A stretch of DNA of 51,481 bases from Treponema zioleckii (GCF_014737315.1 NZ_JPUF01000024.1:1-51481); one strand, 5' to 3'. Counted from the first letter of the stretch, positions 16,238 through 24,789 are shown. A program made the numbers and translations. The notes: a model not told the origin generated them from the sequence alone.

Positions 16238-16253
16238 ATGCTCGGAGGTTTGA

Positions 16254-17012
16254 ATGGTCAAAGAAAAAACGATGATTGAAATGCAAAACTTAACGATGAA
16301 GTACGGCGATTTGACCGTTCTGAACGATATTTCCCTAAAAATCGCGGAGGGAAGCAAAACTGTAATCATCGGGCCGAGCGGTGCCGGAAAATCCACACTT
16401 CTCCGCTGCATCAATCTTTTTGAAAAACCGTATTCGGGTTCTGTCACTGTAAATGGTCAAGTTCTTACGAATCAGAAGGCAAAAGTTCTTTACAAAGCCC
16501 GGCAGGACATTGGCATGGTTTTTCAGAGTTTTAATCTTTACAGCCACAAGACTGTTTTGGAAAACCTGATTTTTGCCCCGCTTCTTTTAAAACACGAACC
16601 AAAGGCGGAACTTGTTGAAAGAGCGATGCAAAATCTTGAAAAAGTCGGTCTTGCCGCAAAAAAAGATTCATTTCCGAGTCAGCTGAGCGGTGGTCAGCAG
16701 CAGCGTGTTGCCATTGCCCGCGCGCTTACGATGAAACCAAAAGTGATTCTTTTTGACGAGCCAACGAGCGCGCTTGACCCCGAAATGATTAGCGAGGTTC
16801 TGGGAATCATGGAAGAAGTTGCAAAAGAGAACATCACCATGGTTTTCGTCACCCACGAAATGGGTTTTGCGCGTCACATTGCCGACAGGCTACTTTTTCT
16901 TGAAGGCGGCCACATAATCGAGGATGACACGCCAGAAAACGTAATTGGAAATCCGAAGAACGAACGGACTCGTATGTTCTTCAGTAAAATATTGGGCGTT
17001 TCTAAAAACTAA
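16254..17012 (+). CDS. Amino-acid ABC transporter ATP-binding protein
   Basis: A 252-aa ATPase of the HisP/GlnQ group. Walker A is GPSGAGKST (about residues 39-47), the Q-loop is in GMVFQSFNLY, the signature is LSGGQQQR, and Walker B is VILFDEPTSALDPE with the switch His in FVTHEMGF. It drives uptake of a polar amino acid. ggagg at 16244-16248 supports the start at 16254. It is the first gene of a four-gene transport operon followed by a kinase-like gene. Confidence 0.93.
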   Translation: MVKEKTMIEMQNLTMKYGDLTVLNDISLKIAEGSKTVIIGPSGAGKSTLLRCINLFEKPYSGSVTVNGQVLTNQKAKVLYKARQDIGMVFQSFNLYSHKTVLENLIFAPLLLKHEPKAELVERAMQNLEKVGLAAKKDSFPSQLSGGQQQRVAIARALTMKPKVILFDEPTSALDPEMISEVLGIMEEVAKENITMVFVTHEMGFARHIADRLLFLEGGHIIEDDTPENVIGNPKNERTRMFFSKILGVSKN

Positions 17013-17056
17013 AAACTTTGGAACGCCAAAAAACAAAATAAATTGGAGGCAAATTT

Positions 17057-17836
17057 ATGAAAAAAACTTTGGTAAAATTTCTTTGTGCAAGTCTCATGGT
17101 TTTGTCGGCAAGTTCCGCATTCGCGGCAAAAAGTGATTTGAACAAAATCAAAAAAGCCGGCGTTTTAAAAGTCGGTTGCAAAGAAGACGTTCCGGGTTAC
17201 GGATATTTAAATCCTGCGACAAACCAGCACGAAGGTCTTGAAATTGAAATTGCAAAAGCGGTTTCAAAGAAAATCTTCGGAAAAGAGTCCGTTAAATTCA
17301 CCGGCGTAACAGCAAAAACCAGAGGCCCTCTAGTTGACACAGGTGAAATTGATATGGTTGCCGCAACATTCACCGTTACTGATGAGCGACGAAAGCTCTG
17401 GGATTTTTCTACGATTTACATGCAGGATCCAATTGCCATTATGGTAAAAAAGGCTTCCGGATTCAATTCTTTTAAGGATTTGAACGGAAAGACAGTCGGA
17501 GTTTCTCAGGCTTCTACAACTAAGAAAACTTTGACGGCCGAGGCAAAAAAAGCTGGAATTACGCTCAAGTTCAACGATTATGCAACTTACGCAGAAATAA
17601 AATCTGCTCTCGATTCAGGCCGAATCGACGCGTTCTCGGTTGACTCTTCGATTCTTGCAGGCTACATGGAAGATTCCGTAATGCTTATGAGCGAGCGATA
17701 TTCTCCGCAGAACTACGGAATTGCTGTCAAAAAAGGAAACAAAGAGCTTCTCGCAGTCATAAACGCAACAATTGACGAAATGGAAAAATCTGGAGAGATG
17801 GCAAAAATCAAGGCAAAATTCAACCTTGATAAATAA
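17057..17836 (+). CDS. Polar amino-acid ABC transporter substrate-binding protein
   Basis: A 259-aa periplasmic binding protein. A signal peptide with an Ala-x-Ala end (residues 1-23, SSAFA) precedes a family 3 solute-binding fold: GVLKVGCKEDVPGYGY, GLEIEIAKAV, GEIDMVAATFTVTDERR and NYGIAVKKGN. The set resembles aspartate/glutamate/glutamine binders of the PEB1 kind; the exact ligand cannot be read from sequence. No lipobox Cys is present. A terminator hairpin follows its stop, a common way to make more binding protein than permease. Confidence 0.9.
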   Translation: MKKTLVKFLCASLMVLSASSAFAAKSDLNKIKKAGVLKVGCKEDVPGYGYLNPATNQHEGLEIEIAKAVSKKIFGKESVKFTGVTAKTRGPLVDTGEIDMVAATFTVTDERRKLWDFSTIYMQDPIAIMVKKASGFNSFKDLNGKTVGVSQASTTKKTLTAEAKKAGITLKFNDYATYAEIKSALDSGRIDAFSVDSSILAGYMEDSVMLMSERYSPQNYGIAVKKGNKELLAVINATIDEMEKSGEMAKIKAKFNLDK

Positions 17837-17866
17837 GTTCAAAATAATATGTAATTGGATTTGTGG

Positions 17867-17886
17867 GGGGCGAAAGCCCCTTTTTT
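17867..17886 (+). terminator. Intra-operon terminator between binding protein and permease
   Basis: ggggc-gaaa-gcccc followed by six T: a short GC stem with a GNRA tetraloop. It is placed 30 nt after the binding-protein stop and before the permease start. It probably ends most transcripts and lowers permease expression. Confidence 0.7.
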
Positions 17887-17896
17887 GGAGAAAGGT

Positions 17897-18556
17897 ATGT
17901 TCGATATTGATAGATGGCTGCTTCTTTTTTCTGACTGGCGTGTTTTTGCGGGAGGATTTTTAATCACAATCGCAATTTCTCTGGTGAGCCTTGTCCTTAC
18001 GCTTCTCATTTCGCTTTTTGTGGGAATAGTCCGTTGCACACAGAATACGACTGCAAAAAATATTGCGTTGGCTTACATAAACTTCTTTCAGAATACTCCG
18101 CTCATAGTGCAGCTTCTGTTCATGTACAACGTACTTCCACGAATCGGAATCATGCTTAGCCCGTTTTTATGCGGTTGCATAGGACTTTCGCTTTACACCG
18201 GAGCATTTGGAGCCAGCGTTTTTGAATCCGCAATAAAAGCAATTCCAAAAGGTCAAAACGAAGCGGCTTTAAGCCAGGGAATGAGCTACATTCAATCTCT
18301 TTTTTATATAATTTTGCCCCAGGCCGTAAAAATCGCGATTCCGCCAATGACAAACCAGTGCGTGAACATGATTAAGAATTCCGCGACGCTGACAGTCGTT
18401 ACCGCAGGCGAGCTTATGTACTGCGCGGACGGGTGGGCTGCCGATTACGGATGCTACACACAAAGCTTTATCATTTCGGCTCTGCTTTATTTGATTCTCT
18501 GCCTGCCCCTTTCAAAATGGTCAGAAGCTCTTGAGAAAAAACTTGTAAGGGGTTAA
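17897..18556 (+). CDS. Amino-acid ABC transporter permease 1
   Basis: A 219-aa inner-membrane permease of the HisM family with about five membrane segments. The EAA loop (about residue 118 onwards: AIPKGQNEAALSQGMSYIQS) docks to the ATPase. The start at 17897 is chosen because ggagaaagg lies 2-10 nt upstream; an in-frame ATG 14 codons earlier lies inside the terminator hairpin. It pairs with the next gene to form a heterodimeric channel. Confidence 0.9.
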   Translation: MFDIDRWLLLFSDWRVFAGGFLITIAISLVSLVLTLLISLFVGIVRCTQNTTAKNIALAYINFFQNTPLIVQLLFMYNVLPRIGIMLSPFLCGCIGLSLYTGAFGASVFESAIKAIPKGQNEAALSQGMSYIQSLFYIILPQAVKIAIPPMTNQCVNMIKNSATLTVVTAGELMYCADGWAADYGCYTQSFIISALLYLILCLPLSKWSEALEKKLVRG

Positions 18557-18558
18557 AA

Positions 18559-19200
18559 ATGTCAAGCACAGAATTTCTTTCAGCTACAACAGCTTTGTTC
18601 CTCCTTCGGGGACTTGCCACAACGCTTTTGATTGCAGTCTGCACGATTGTACTGAGTTTTTTAATAGGCGCCATTCTTGGAGTCTCAAAATTTTCAGGGA
18701 AAGGACTGGCTGCAAAAATTTCTTCTATATATATAGACATTGCCAGAAATCTTCCCTTGATTCTGATGATTATCGCATTTCGCTTTACACTCCCCTTGCC
18801 GACCATCGCAAGTTCAATAACCGCCCTAACATTTTTGAACTGCGCGCTGGTAGCAGAAATAATCCGCAGCGGCATGGCATCAATTCCAAAGGGGCAATGG
18901 GAAGCCGCATATTCGCAAGGTTTTAGTTACACAGGAACGTTGATTCACGTGGTGATTCCGCAGGCTGTAAAAAGAATCAGAAAGCCGCTCGTCGGACAGT
19001 TCGTAACGATTTTAAAAGACACATCGCTGTGTGCGGTAGTCGCCGTGCACGAACTTATGTATTCAGGGCAAATTATTATGGGAAAATACGTAAAATCTTC
19101 ATATATTATCGCTCTTTATGCCTTAATAGCCGTCGTCTATTTTTGTATCAATTCCTTGCTGCTTTACGTTTCAAAAAAAGTTGTAAAGGAAATAGTCTGA
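18559..19200 (+). CDS. Amino-acid ABC transporter permease 2
   Basis: A 213-aa homologue of the preceding permease, starting 2 nt after its stop. It has about five membrane segments and an EAA loop SIPKGQWEAAYSQGFSYTGT. The two permeases probably form the membrane channel together. Length and layout are typical of the polar amino-acid family. Confidence 0.9.
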   Translation: MSSTEFLSATTALFLLRGLATTLLIAVCTIVLSFLIGAILGVSKFSGKGLAAKISSIYIDIARNLPLILMIIAFRFTLPLPTIASSITALTFLNCALVAEIIRSGMASIPKGQWEAAYSQGFSYTGTLIHVVIPQAVKRIRKPLVGQFVTILKDTSLCAVVAVHELMYSGQIIMGKYVKSSYIIALYALIAVVYFCINSLLLYVSKKVVKEIV

Positions 19201-19221
19201 GCACAATAAAAGGGGAAAAAT

Positions 19222-19836
19222 ATGAGCAAATTTGTAATCACCATAGGAAGAGAATTCGGATGCAATGCCAGCGAAGTTGGCAGAAAGCTAGCGTCAAAAC
19301 TGAACGTAAAATTTTACGAAAAAGAACTTGTGGAACGCGCCGCAAAAATCGCAGGAATCGACGAATCCTCGGCATACGACATTGACAGAAAAAAATCAGA
19401 AAAAGATTTGATAAAATATTACATAAATGAATTTGATTACGGAACGACAAATGCCTACTACAAAAGCGAAGCCGTCGCGGCACAAGCGTATGTTATCCGT
19501 GATATTGCGAACACAGAAACTTGCGTTATGTTCGGTCGCTGCTCCGATCATTTTCTTGCCGATTACGAGAACGTTCTGAACATTTTTCTTTACGCGCCAT
19601 TTTCTTTTAGGCGACAGCATGTTTCGAGCGCATACAACCTGCCTTTTAAGAATGCGGAAAAACTCATAAAGAAAGTCGATTTTCTGCGTCAAAAATGGTA
19701 CAAATTCGTTACAGGACAAAGCCGCGAAGAATTAACCGCCCGCCACATGATGATTAACATGGAGAAATTTTCAGTTGACGAGGCCGTGGAAATGATTCTT
19801 TTTGCCGCAAAACTAAAATTCGAAAGTCTAAAATAA
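19222..19836 (+). CDS. Cytidylate-kinase-like protein
   Basis: A 204-aa protein of the cytidylate-kinase-like P-loop family. It opens MSKFVITIGREFGCNASEVG, with the GREFG motif of that family where Gly-rich residues are partly replaced by Cys-Asn-Ala. RCSDHFLADY and the LID-like FSFRRQHV segment are also present. Many members occur near transporters and their substrate is unknown. It lies 21 nt after the permease with aggggaaa as ribosome-binding site, so it probably belongs to the operon. Confidence 0.75.
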   Translation: MSKFVITIGREFGCNASEVGRKLASKLNVKFYEKELVERAAKIAGIDESSAYDIDRKKSEKDLIKYYINEFDYGTTNAYYKSEAVAAQAYVIRDIANTETCVMFGRCSDHFLADYENVLNIFLYAPFSFRRQHVSSAYNLPFKNAEKLIKKVDFLRQKWYKFVTGQSREELTARHMMINMEKFSVDEAVEMILFAAKLKFESLK

Positions 19837-19887
19837 ACTCAATTTTTTTAGAGCCTGTGTTGCCCGCAAGTTCATTGATTAATGCCA

Positions 19888-19906
19888 CCCCGAATTCATT
19901 TCGGGG
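19888..19906. terminator. Hairpin between convergent genes
   Basis: ccccgaa-ttcat-ttcgggg, a 7-bp stem between the convergent kinase-like and exported-protein genes. There is no clear U run on either side, so its terminator role is probable rather than certain. Confidence 0.45.
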
Positions 19907-19917
19907 GCTCTCTTTCG

Positions 19918-20799
19918 CTACCGCAAAGTTAAAATCTCTGAGGTATTAGGATTCACAACGACTTCCCCAACATAAAAAATCGAGTCATTTTGCAATTCAA
20001 AATAAACATTTACAGTCGGAATATGATAATAGACGTGATTTAACATGCGGGAATAAACGTCTCCCTCGGATTCAACACGAACCGTGCAGTTTTTATAATC
20101 CCTGAGCAAAACTTCTCTGTATTTTTTAACATATTTCAAAGAATCTGGCGCCACGTATTTTTCAAAATCATCAGTGTCGTTCAAAAGACTGTAGAAGAAA
20201 TTCATGCAAACCTGATTAAAATCCTTTAAATCGGTTTCGTCGTAACTCGTAATCTTGGTTTCGGGACCAATCTTTTGTAAGTTCGCCGGATACTCGATTT
20301 TGTCTTTGCAATCAAATGCTTCCGCCACATGATAAACCGTGTTTCTGCTAAGATTTCCGATTTGAAGCCTGCCACCGACAATCGGAGTGCAAAGCTGCGC
20401 AGTAAAAATAACAAAACCGTTTACGTCCATTGCAATGCTGTTTCCAACATTATTTTGGGTAAAGGTTGCAAAACGATCTGCGGCATCAGCCGAAAAATTG
20501 ATATAAACACATGGTAAACCCGTTATCTCCTCAACAGAAAAATCAATCGAGTCAACATCACAACCAGAAATTGCAAGTCCGTTTCTCTCGGCAAAAACAG
20601 TTTTGTTTCCTGTAAAAAAGTCGCTAAAAAAAGTGAACGGCTCACAGTCCGCTGGCCATCTTTCTTTGCTCATGCCCGTTTCATAAGGCACTGAACTTAC
20701 GACTCTGAACGTGATTACAGAAGAATCAATTTGGGCAAACACACTCGCCGCCAACAAAAATACAATAAGGCAAATAAAATTTTTTTTCATTTTTCTCAT
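19918..20799 (-). CDS. Exported protein with a SecD P1-head-like domain
   Basis: A 293-aa protein with a signal peptide (MKKNFICLIVFLLAASVFA; cleavage probably after VFA). Residues about 90-150 read like the P1 head of SecD: VYINFSADAADRFATFTQNN, GNSIAMDVNGFVIFTA and PIVGGRLQIGN correspond to SecD segments such as IGKRLAIVLDG and GG..QI. No membrane helices follow, so it is not a SecD translocase subunit but a free periplasmic protein using that fold. The remaining 140 residues are unrecognised. The start could also be 20790, three codons later. Confidence 0.6.
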   Translation of the reverse strand: MRKMKKNFICLIVFLLAASVFAQIDSSVITFRVVSSVPYETGMSKERWPADCEPFTFFSDFFTGNKTVFAERNGLAISGCDVDSIDFSVEEITGLPCVYINFSADAADRFATFTQNNVGNSIAMDVNGFVIFTAQLCTPIVGGRLQIGNLSRNTVYHVAEAFDCKDKIEYPANLQKIGPETKITSYDETDLKDFNQVCMNFFYSLLNDTDDFEKYVAPDSLKYVKKYREVLLRDYKNCTVRVESEGDVYSRMLNHVYYHIPTVNVYFELQNDSIFYVGEVVVNPNTSEILTLR

Positions 20800-20869
20800 T
20801 CAAAAATACTCATTAAAAACTCTCCCAGACTTTTGACACGGCTTATTGAGGTAAGCTCAAATCTTGAGA

Positions 20870-21448
20870 CTAGTTCAATAAAACCTGCTCCAAAGCGCGT
20901 TTTGGAACATAATGAACATCATTTTCATCACGATAGTAGGCGGTGCTTCCTTCTTTTTTGGCTTCCACAAGAACAATTTTTTCATCCGGGCGGCCAACGG
21001 CAAGAATCAATTGAACTTCAACATTCTGAGGCAATGAAAGCGCTTCCTTTACTTTGTCCTTGTTAAAATTCCCTATGCAACAGCCGCCAAGCCCCTGCTC
21101 GCTCGCAGCCAGAAGAATTGTTTGCGCAACGATTCCCACATCTTTCTGAAAAGTTCCCGTGTTCGGCGAAATAGACAGATCCTGGCAAATAACAATAAAG
21201 GCTGTCGGCTCTTTTCCCGGATGCGGAAGATGCATGTCTTTTAAGGCCGCCGCCCACTTTGAGAGAGACAGCACCGTTTTTACATCTTCGTCAGAAAAAG
21301 CCAGATAATATTTTAAAGGCTGAATATTCATGCTTGAAGCCGTAAGCCTAGCACAATCCACAAAATCCCTGAGCTGACTTTCAGTAACTTTGTAACTTGA
21401 ATCGAATCCTCTAAAACTACGAGTTTTTTGTACCAACTCTCTTATCAT
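20870..21448 (-). CDS. Nitroreductase-family protein
   Basis: A 192-aa FMN-dependent oxidoreductase. RSFRGFDSS near the N-terminus is the FMN phosphate-binding arginine motif; ASSMNIQPLKYY and GLGGCCIGNF are the other cofactor contacts of the family. The start at 21448 is chosen because aggaga lies 7-12 nt upstream; an ATG five codons earlier has none. Substrate unknown; such enzymes reduce nitroaromatics, quinones or flavins. Confidence 0.85.
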   Translation of the reverse strand: MIRELVQKTRSFRGFDSSYKVTESQLRDFVDCARLTASSMNIQPLKYYLAFSDEDVKTVLSLSKWAAALKDMHLPHPGKEPTAFIVICQDLSISPNTGTFQKDVGIVAQTILLAASEQGLGGCCIGNFNKDKVKEALSLPQNVEVQLILAVGRPDEKIVLVEAKKEGSTAYYRDENDVHYVPKRALEQVLLN

Positions 21449-21667
21449 AATTTTTCTCCTCAAAATTAAAAATTCAAAACCGCAAGCGGACTAGTATATT
21501 GAATGTCAAATAAGTGCCATGCTGATTATTCGCCATGCCAGTCAAAAAGATTATAACATAAAAACAACAAGACCACGATTTTTTCGATTTTTCTAAACAA
21601 TACAACAAACAAAACGCCCACTTCTTTTTATGAGCCAGTCGTACTATAATGAGAATAGAGGCAGAAC

Positions 21668-22060
21668 ATGGGAATCTACTTAAATCCGAACAACGACAAT
21701 TTTACAGAAATCACGAGCAACGAAATCTACGTTGACAAGACAATGATGATAAGCGCGCTCAACAGAATAATGAAAGTGAACAACAAGTATGTCTGCGTCT
21801 CGCGCCCGCGCCGATTCGGAAAGACGATTGCCGGCAACATGCTCTCGGCGTACTTTTCAAAAGGGGTTGATTCAAGAGAGCTTTTCGCGCCGTACAAAAT
21901 CAGCCGCGACCCAAGTTTTGAGAGCAACCTGAACAAGATGAACGTCATCCAGATTGACATGAACAGTGAATTCAAGAACGAGTTGGACAAAGAGAACCTT
22001 CTGAACAACTTGCAAGATAGAATTGTTTCTGAGTTCATCGAACAGTTCGTGAAGGATTAA
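21668..22060 (+). pseudogene. Truncated AAA-ATPase (AAA-ATPase-like / DUF1703 family)
   Basis: 130 residues corresponding to the N-terminal quarter of a family normally about 500-600 aa long. YVDKTMMISAL and CVSRPRRFGKTIAGNML contain the typical opening and an intact Walker A (RPRRFGKT). The gene stops at 22058-22060, 1 nt before the recombinase start, and nothing of the rest (ATPase sensor region, C-terminal PD-(D/E)XK-like domain) is found downstream. Insertion of the recombinase unit is the simplest explanation. Confidence 0.8.
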
Positions 22061-22061
22061 A

Positions 22062-22703
22062 ATGACATACGGATACATTCGAGTCAGCACAAACAAACAG
22101 ACAGTGGAAAACCAGCGCTTTGAAATCCTTGAGTTTTGCAAAAAGCAGAACATTACAGTTGACTCGTGGATTGAAGAAACTATAAGCGGAACTGTTGAAC
22201 CAAAAAAGCGGGAACTCGGAAAACTTCTCGAGTGCGTTAAAAAAGACGACCTTATAATCTGCTCGGAACTTTCTCGCCTCGGACGAAGCCTTTTTATGAT
22301 TATGTCAGTTTTGAACATTCTGATGGAAAAAGGCGCGCGCGTCTGGACAATAAAAGACAATTACAGACTCGGCGACGACATTCAGAGCAAAGTCCTTGCG
22401 TTCGCCTTCGGACTGAGCGCAGAAATCGAGCGGAACCTTATAAGCCAGCGCACAAAAGAAGCTCTCGCCCTAAGAAAAAACGAAGGCAAAAAACTCGGTC
22501 GTCCAGTCGGTTCAACCAGCAAAAAAAGCAAACTTGACGGCGCAGAACTTGAAGTGAGCGTAATGCTACTAGCAGGGATAAGCGTGAACCAAATGGCAAA
22601 ACTGTACGGCACCCACAGAAAAACCGTAAAGCTTTTCATCAGCAAAAACCAGCTCGACACAGGCGCAAACCTAGCGGGACTCAGGGAACTGATGCGGGGG
22701 TAA
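22062..22703 (+). CDS. Serine recombinase (resolvase/invertase family)
   Basis: A 213-aa small serine recombinase. The catalytic N-terminal domain starts MTYGYIRVSTNKQT, with the nucleophile Ser9; SELSRLGRSLFM carries the conserved Ser/Arg pair; the E-helix is KVLAFAFGLSAEIERNLIS. A C-terminal helix-turn-helix (about 165-200: LLAGISVNQMAKLYGTHRKT) binds DNA. It begins 1 nt after the truncated ATPase. Its last 63 codons and 3' flank are repeated at 24542-24764. It may resolve or invert segments in this island. Confidence 0.9.
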   Translation: MTYGYIRVSTNKQTVENQRFEILEFCKKQNITVDSWIEETISGTVEPKKRELGKLLECVKKDDLIICSELSRLGRSLFMIMSVLNILMEKGARVWTIKDNYRLGDDIQSKVLAFAFGLSAEIERNLISQRTKEALALRKNEGKKLGRPVGSTSKKSKLDGAELEVSVMLLAGISVNQMAKLYGTHRKTVKLFISKNQLDTGANLAGLRELMRG

Positions 22704-22736
22704 CGTGGGGGAAGGCATAGAGCCCCGCAAGGCCCT
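22515..22736 (+). repeat. Direct repeat copy 1 (recombinase 3' end and flank)
   Basis: About 222 nt from accagcaaaaaaagc to gcaaggccct, repeated in the same orientation at 24542-24764 with a small number of differences. It covers the C-terminal codons of the recombinase and 33 nt beyond its stop. The two copies bracket the LlaJI-like gene and its small neighbours. Confidence 0.85.
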
Positions 22737-22740
22737 GCTT

Positions 22741-24066
22741 TTAGGTATTTCCAATAACATTTGCAAGTTGACTTATCATATCCTTGTCGTGGGGAATGTG
22801 ACGGTACATAAGGGTGCGGACATCCAAAAGAATACCGTAGATTTTGTGATAAGGTTTTTCGGCTACGTCTGAGTTTTGCGGAAACACATAATCAGCCGAA
22901 ACATAACCGATGTTTTGAGGAGCAAGATTTTCTGCCGGCATGATGAATGCATTATATATAGAAGAATCTGAAATATTTTCACCTACGCTGTCTGGAAGTT
23001 TGCTTCGGTTTTTAGGATTATCGATATATTCTGCATACGCAAGCTGTTTTACCACACTGCCACTGTCCGGTAGATGATTTGGATTTTTTGTGGCTCCGTA
23101 ACGGTAATATTTTGAATCCAAGACAAATATTTTCTGGTTCGATTTTCCGCGGTCTGTAATCATAATTGTGTCCGGGCGCAGGGAACTTCGTTTTTCTGAA
23201 TCAGGCTCAAAAGCTTTTGAACTCCCATTAAGGCGCCAGTAGACTTTCGGATAAAACTTTTCCTTGTCTTTTTCTCCGTAAACAGAATCTACCAGCTGCT
23301 CCCAGATGTGATGAAAATTATTCGTGCCGTAGATAAAATCTTTTTTTTCGCTGGAATTATCAAGATAGTTAATCATATCAAGCATATTCTTAAAAAGCAA
23401 AAGTTCCTTTTCGTTAAAAGTTGAAGCGATTTTGGATTTTATGACAGAACAAAAAAGTGATTTGTTGAAAGACAGCGAAGATTTTTGCGGGTTGTACGAA
23501 CTAAAAAGAAATCCCAATTTTTGAAAGCTTTCGTAAACACAATATTTGTGAATCAAAGTCAAAAGAGCGTTTTCATTGTGAAGATTTTTCTGAGTGATAA
23601 ATTCTAAGTAAACAGGACTTTCGTCTGCAATCTGAGGGCGCAGTTGTTTTATTGTACGGCTCCAGTTGATTTTTCCGCTTGTGCCACGTTTGTAAATCTG
23701 CTCTTTCTTTTGGTAGTAACCGTGATTCAAAAAATCGCTGATGATAAAAAGATAGGCATGAACTGGGAATTCCACATTTTGCTGTTTTGAGCGGAAATCG
23801 TTTCTGACAAGTTCAGCCTCCGGGATTCCAAAAGAAGAAAGCACGCTGATTAAATTCAGAATGTCCAGCCTAATTTGCTTTTCGTCACTTTTATCCGGCT
23901 CTTTATATCCCACAGGAAAATGAATTGAAAGCTTTCCGTCAATAAATCGTAATCCAACAAATTTATCAACCTGCCCTGATTCTTCATCCCGGGAAGAATT
24001 TTCAAAGTAAACGCAGTGAGAAAAAAGTGATGTTTGATTTTTGTATGAAGCCATCCTACTTGCCAT
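22741..24066 (-). CDS. LlaJI-family restriction endonuclease
   Basis: A 441-aa protein that I recognise as LlaJI-type restriction endonuclease by LRPDTIMI followed by KIFVLDSKYYRYG (the PD-(D/E)XK-like core, about 300-330) and LPDSGSVVKQLAYAEYI. Such enzymes cut unmodified DNA and need a partner methylase. None is next to it: the nearest m5C methylase is at 30209 in a different operon. The N-terminal 130 residues are of the winged-helix kind expected for DNA recognition. The start may also be the Met at residue 5. It lies between two copies of the recombinase 3' end. Confidence 0.7.
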   Translation of the reverse strand: MASRMASYKNQTSLFSHCVYFENSSRDEESGQVDKFVGLRFIDGKLSIHFPVGYKEPDKSDEKQIRLDILNLISVLSSFGIPEAELVRNDFRSKQQNVEFPVHAYLFIISDFLNHGYYQKKEQIYKRGTSGKINWSRTIKQLRPQIADESPVYLEFITQKNLHNENALLTLIHKYCVYESFQKLGFLFSSYNPQKSSLSFNKSLFCSVIKSKIASTFNEKELLLFKNMLDMINYLDNSSEKKDFIYGTNNFHHIWEQLVDSVYGEKDKEKFYPKVYWRLNGSSKAFEPDSEKRSSLRPDTIMITDRGKSNQKIFVLDSKYYRYGATKNPNHLPDSGSVVKQLAYAEYIDNPKNRSKLPDSVGENISDSSIYNAFIMPAENLAPQNIGYVSADYVFPQNSDVAEKPYHKIYGILLDVRTLMYRHIPHDKDMISQLANVIGNT

Positions 24067-24139
24067 AGATTATATGAGAATTAAGCCAATTTTTTATATC
24101 ATCTTTATCCAGTTTTCCAGAAGCAATATTAAAAATCAC
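24056..24139 (-). CDS. Short ORF overlapping the antitoxin stop (27 aa)
   Basis: A GTG start overlaps the antitoxin TGA (GTGA, 24136-24139) and 27 codons follow (ending in DIKNWLNSHIIYGK) to TAG, overlapping the endonuclease start. The coupling geometry is that of a toxin gene following an antitoxin, but the product is far too short for a known toxin. It may be a remnant, a coupling peptide, or chance. Confidence 0.35.
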   Translation of the reverse strand: MIFNIASGKLDKDDIKNWLNSHIIYGK

Positions 24140-24339
24140 TTTGCAAGTTCCTTGTACGCTTCAATATTTTGATTAATTAGAGAGTCTGAAACAGAAAAAA
24201 GTTTTTCATCAGAAACAGTAGAAAACTGCTTTTCGTCGTCCAAGACAGTAATAATTACTTTTTTTCCATTGTAATTTTCAAGAGTATAATCATCTGTTAA
24301 AACTGTATTTCCCTGAATTATTCCTGTAGTTGCGTACAT
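24136..24339 (-). CDS. Antitoxin-like small protein
   Basis: 67 aa, MYATTGIIQGNTVLTDD then LENYNGKKVIITVL. This beta-rich N-terminus with the IITV segment is seen in small antitoxins that accompany PIN or RelE toxins. ggaggc lies 6-11 nt upstream. The C-terminal half (residues 40-67) is polar and probably unstructured until bound to a toxin. No full-length toxin follows. Classification is from memory of similar short proteins. Confidence 0.55.
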   Translation of the reverse strand: MYATTGIIQGNTVLTDDYTLENYNGKKVIITVLDDEKQFSTVSDEKLFSVSDSLINQNIEAYKELAK

Positions 24340-24541
24340 TTTCCTTGCCTCCTAAAAAAAGTATACTACAATACTGCAAATTTGTCGTCATGTATTATTT
24401 AACCAAGAGGTATTATTCAGCATGAGCGACTGTTGATTTGTCCACGGATTGAAGTTTTTCCCCTAACCTGCACTCATCAGTGAATACAGAAAATCCTTCT
24501 GCAAGGAAAGTTTTGTGCAGTTCTTCAAAGTTCTTTATATC

Positions 24542-24730
24542 ACCAGCAAAAAAAGCAAACTTGACGGCGCAGAACGTGAAGTGAGCGTAATGCTACTTGC
24601 AGGGATAAGCGTGAACAAAATGGCAAGACTGTACGGCACCCACCGAAAAACCGTAAAACTTTTCATCAGCAAAAACCGGCTCGACACAGGCGCAAACTTA
24701 GCGGAACTCATGGAACTGATGCGGGGGTAA
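24542..24730 (+). pseudogene. Recombinase C-terminal remnant
   Basis: Encodes the last about 62 residues of the serine recombinase (SKKSKLDGAEREVSVMLL ... MRG) without any catalytic domain. It differs from the full copy at a few residues (for example NKMARL for NQMAKL). In-frame codons upstream (from 24515) are unrelated sequence. Confidence 0.85.
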
Positions 24731-24764
24731 TGAGGGGGAAAGACATAGAGCCCCGCAAGGCCCT
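24542..24764 (+). repeat. Direct repeat copy 2
   Basis: Second copy of the repeat at 22515-22736, including the 3' flank agccccgcaaggccct. Both copies have the same orientation, so recombination between them would delete the LlaJI-like gene and the antitoxin-like gene. Confidence 0.85.
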
Positions 24765-24789
24765 TGGAAAAGTAGTCTTTATTGATAAA

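Noticed and set aside
17855-17896. Earlier start for ABC permease 1
   Set aside because: It would translate through the terminator hairpin; the ATG at 17897 has a proper Shine-Dalgarno.
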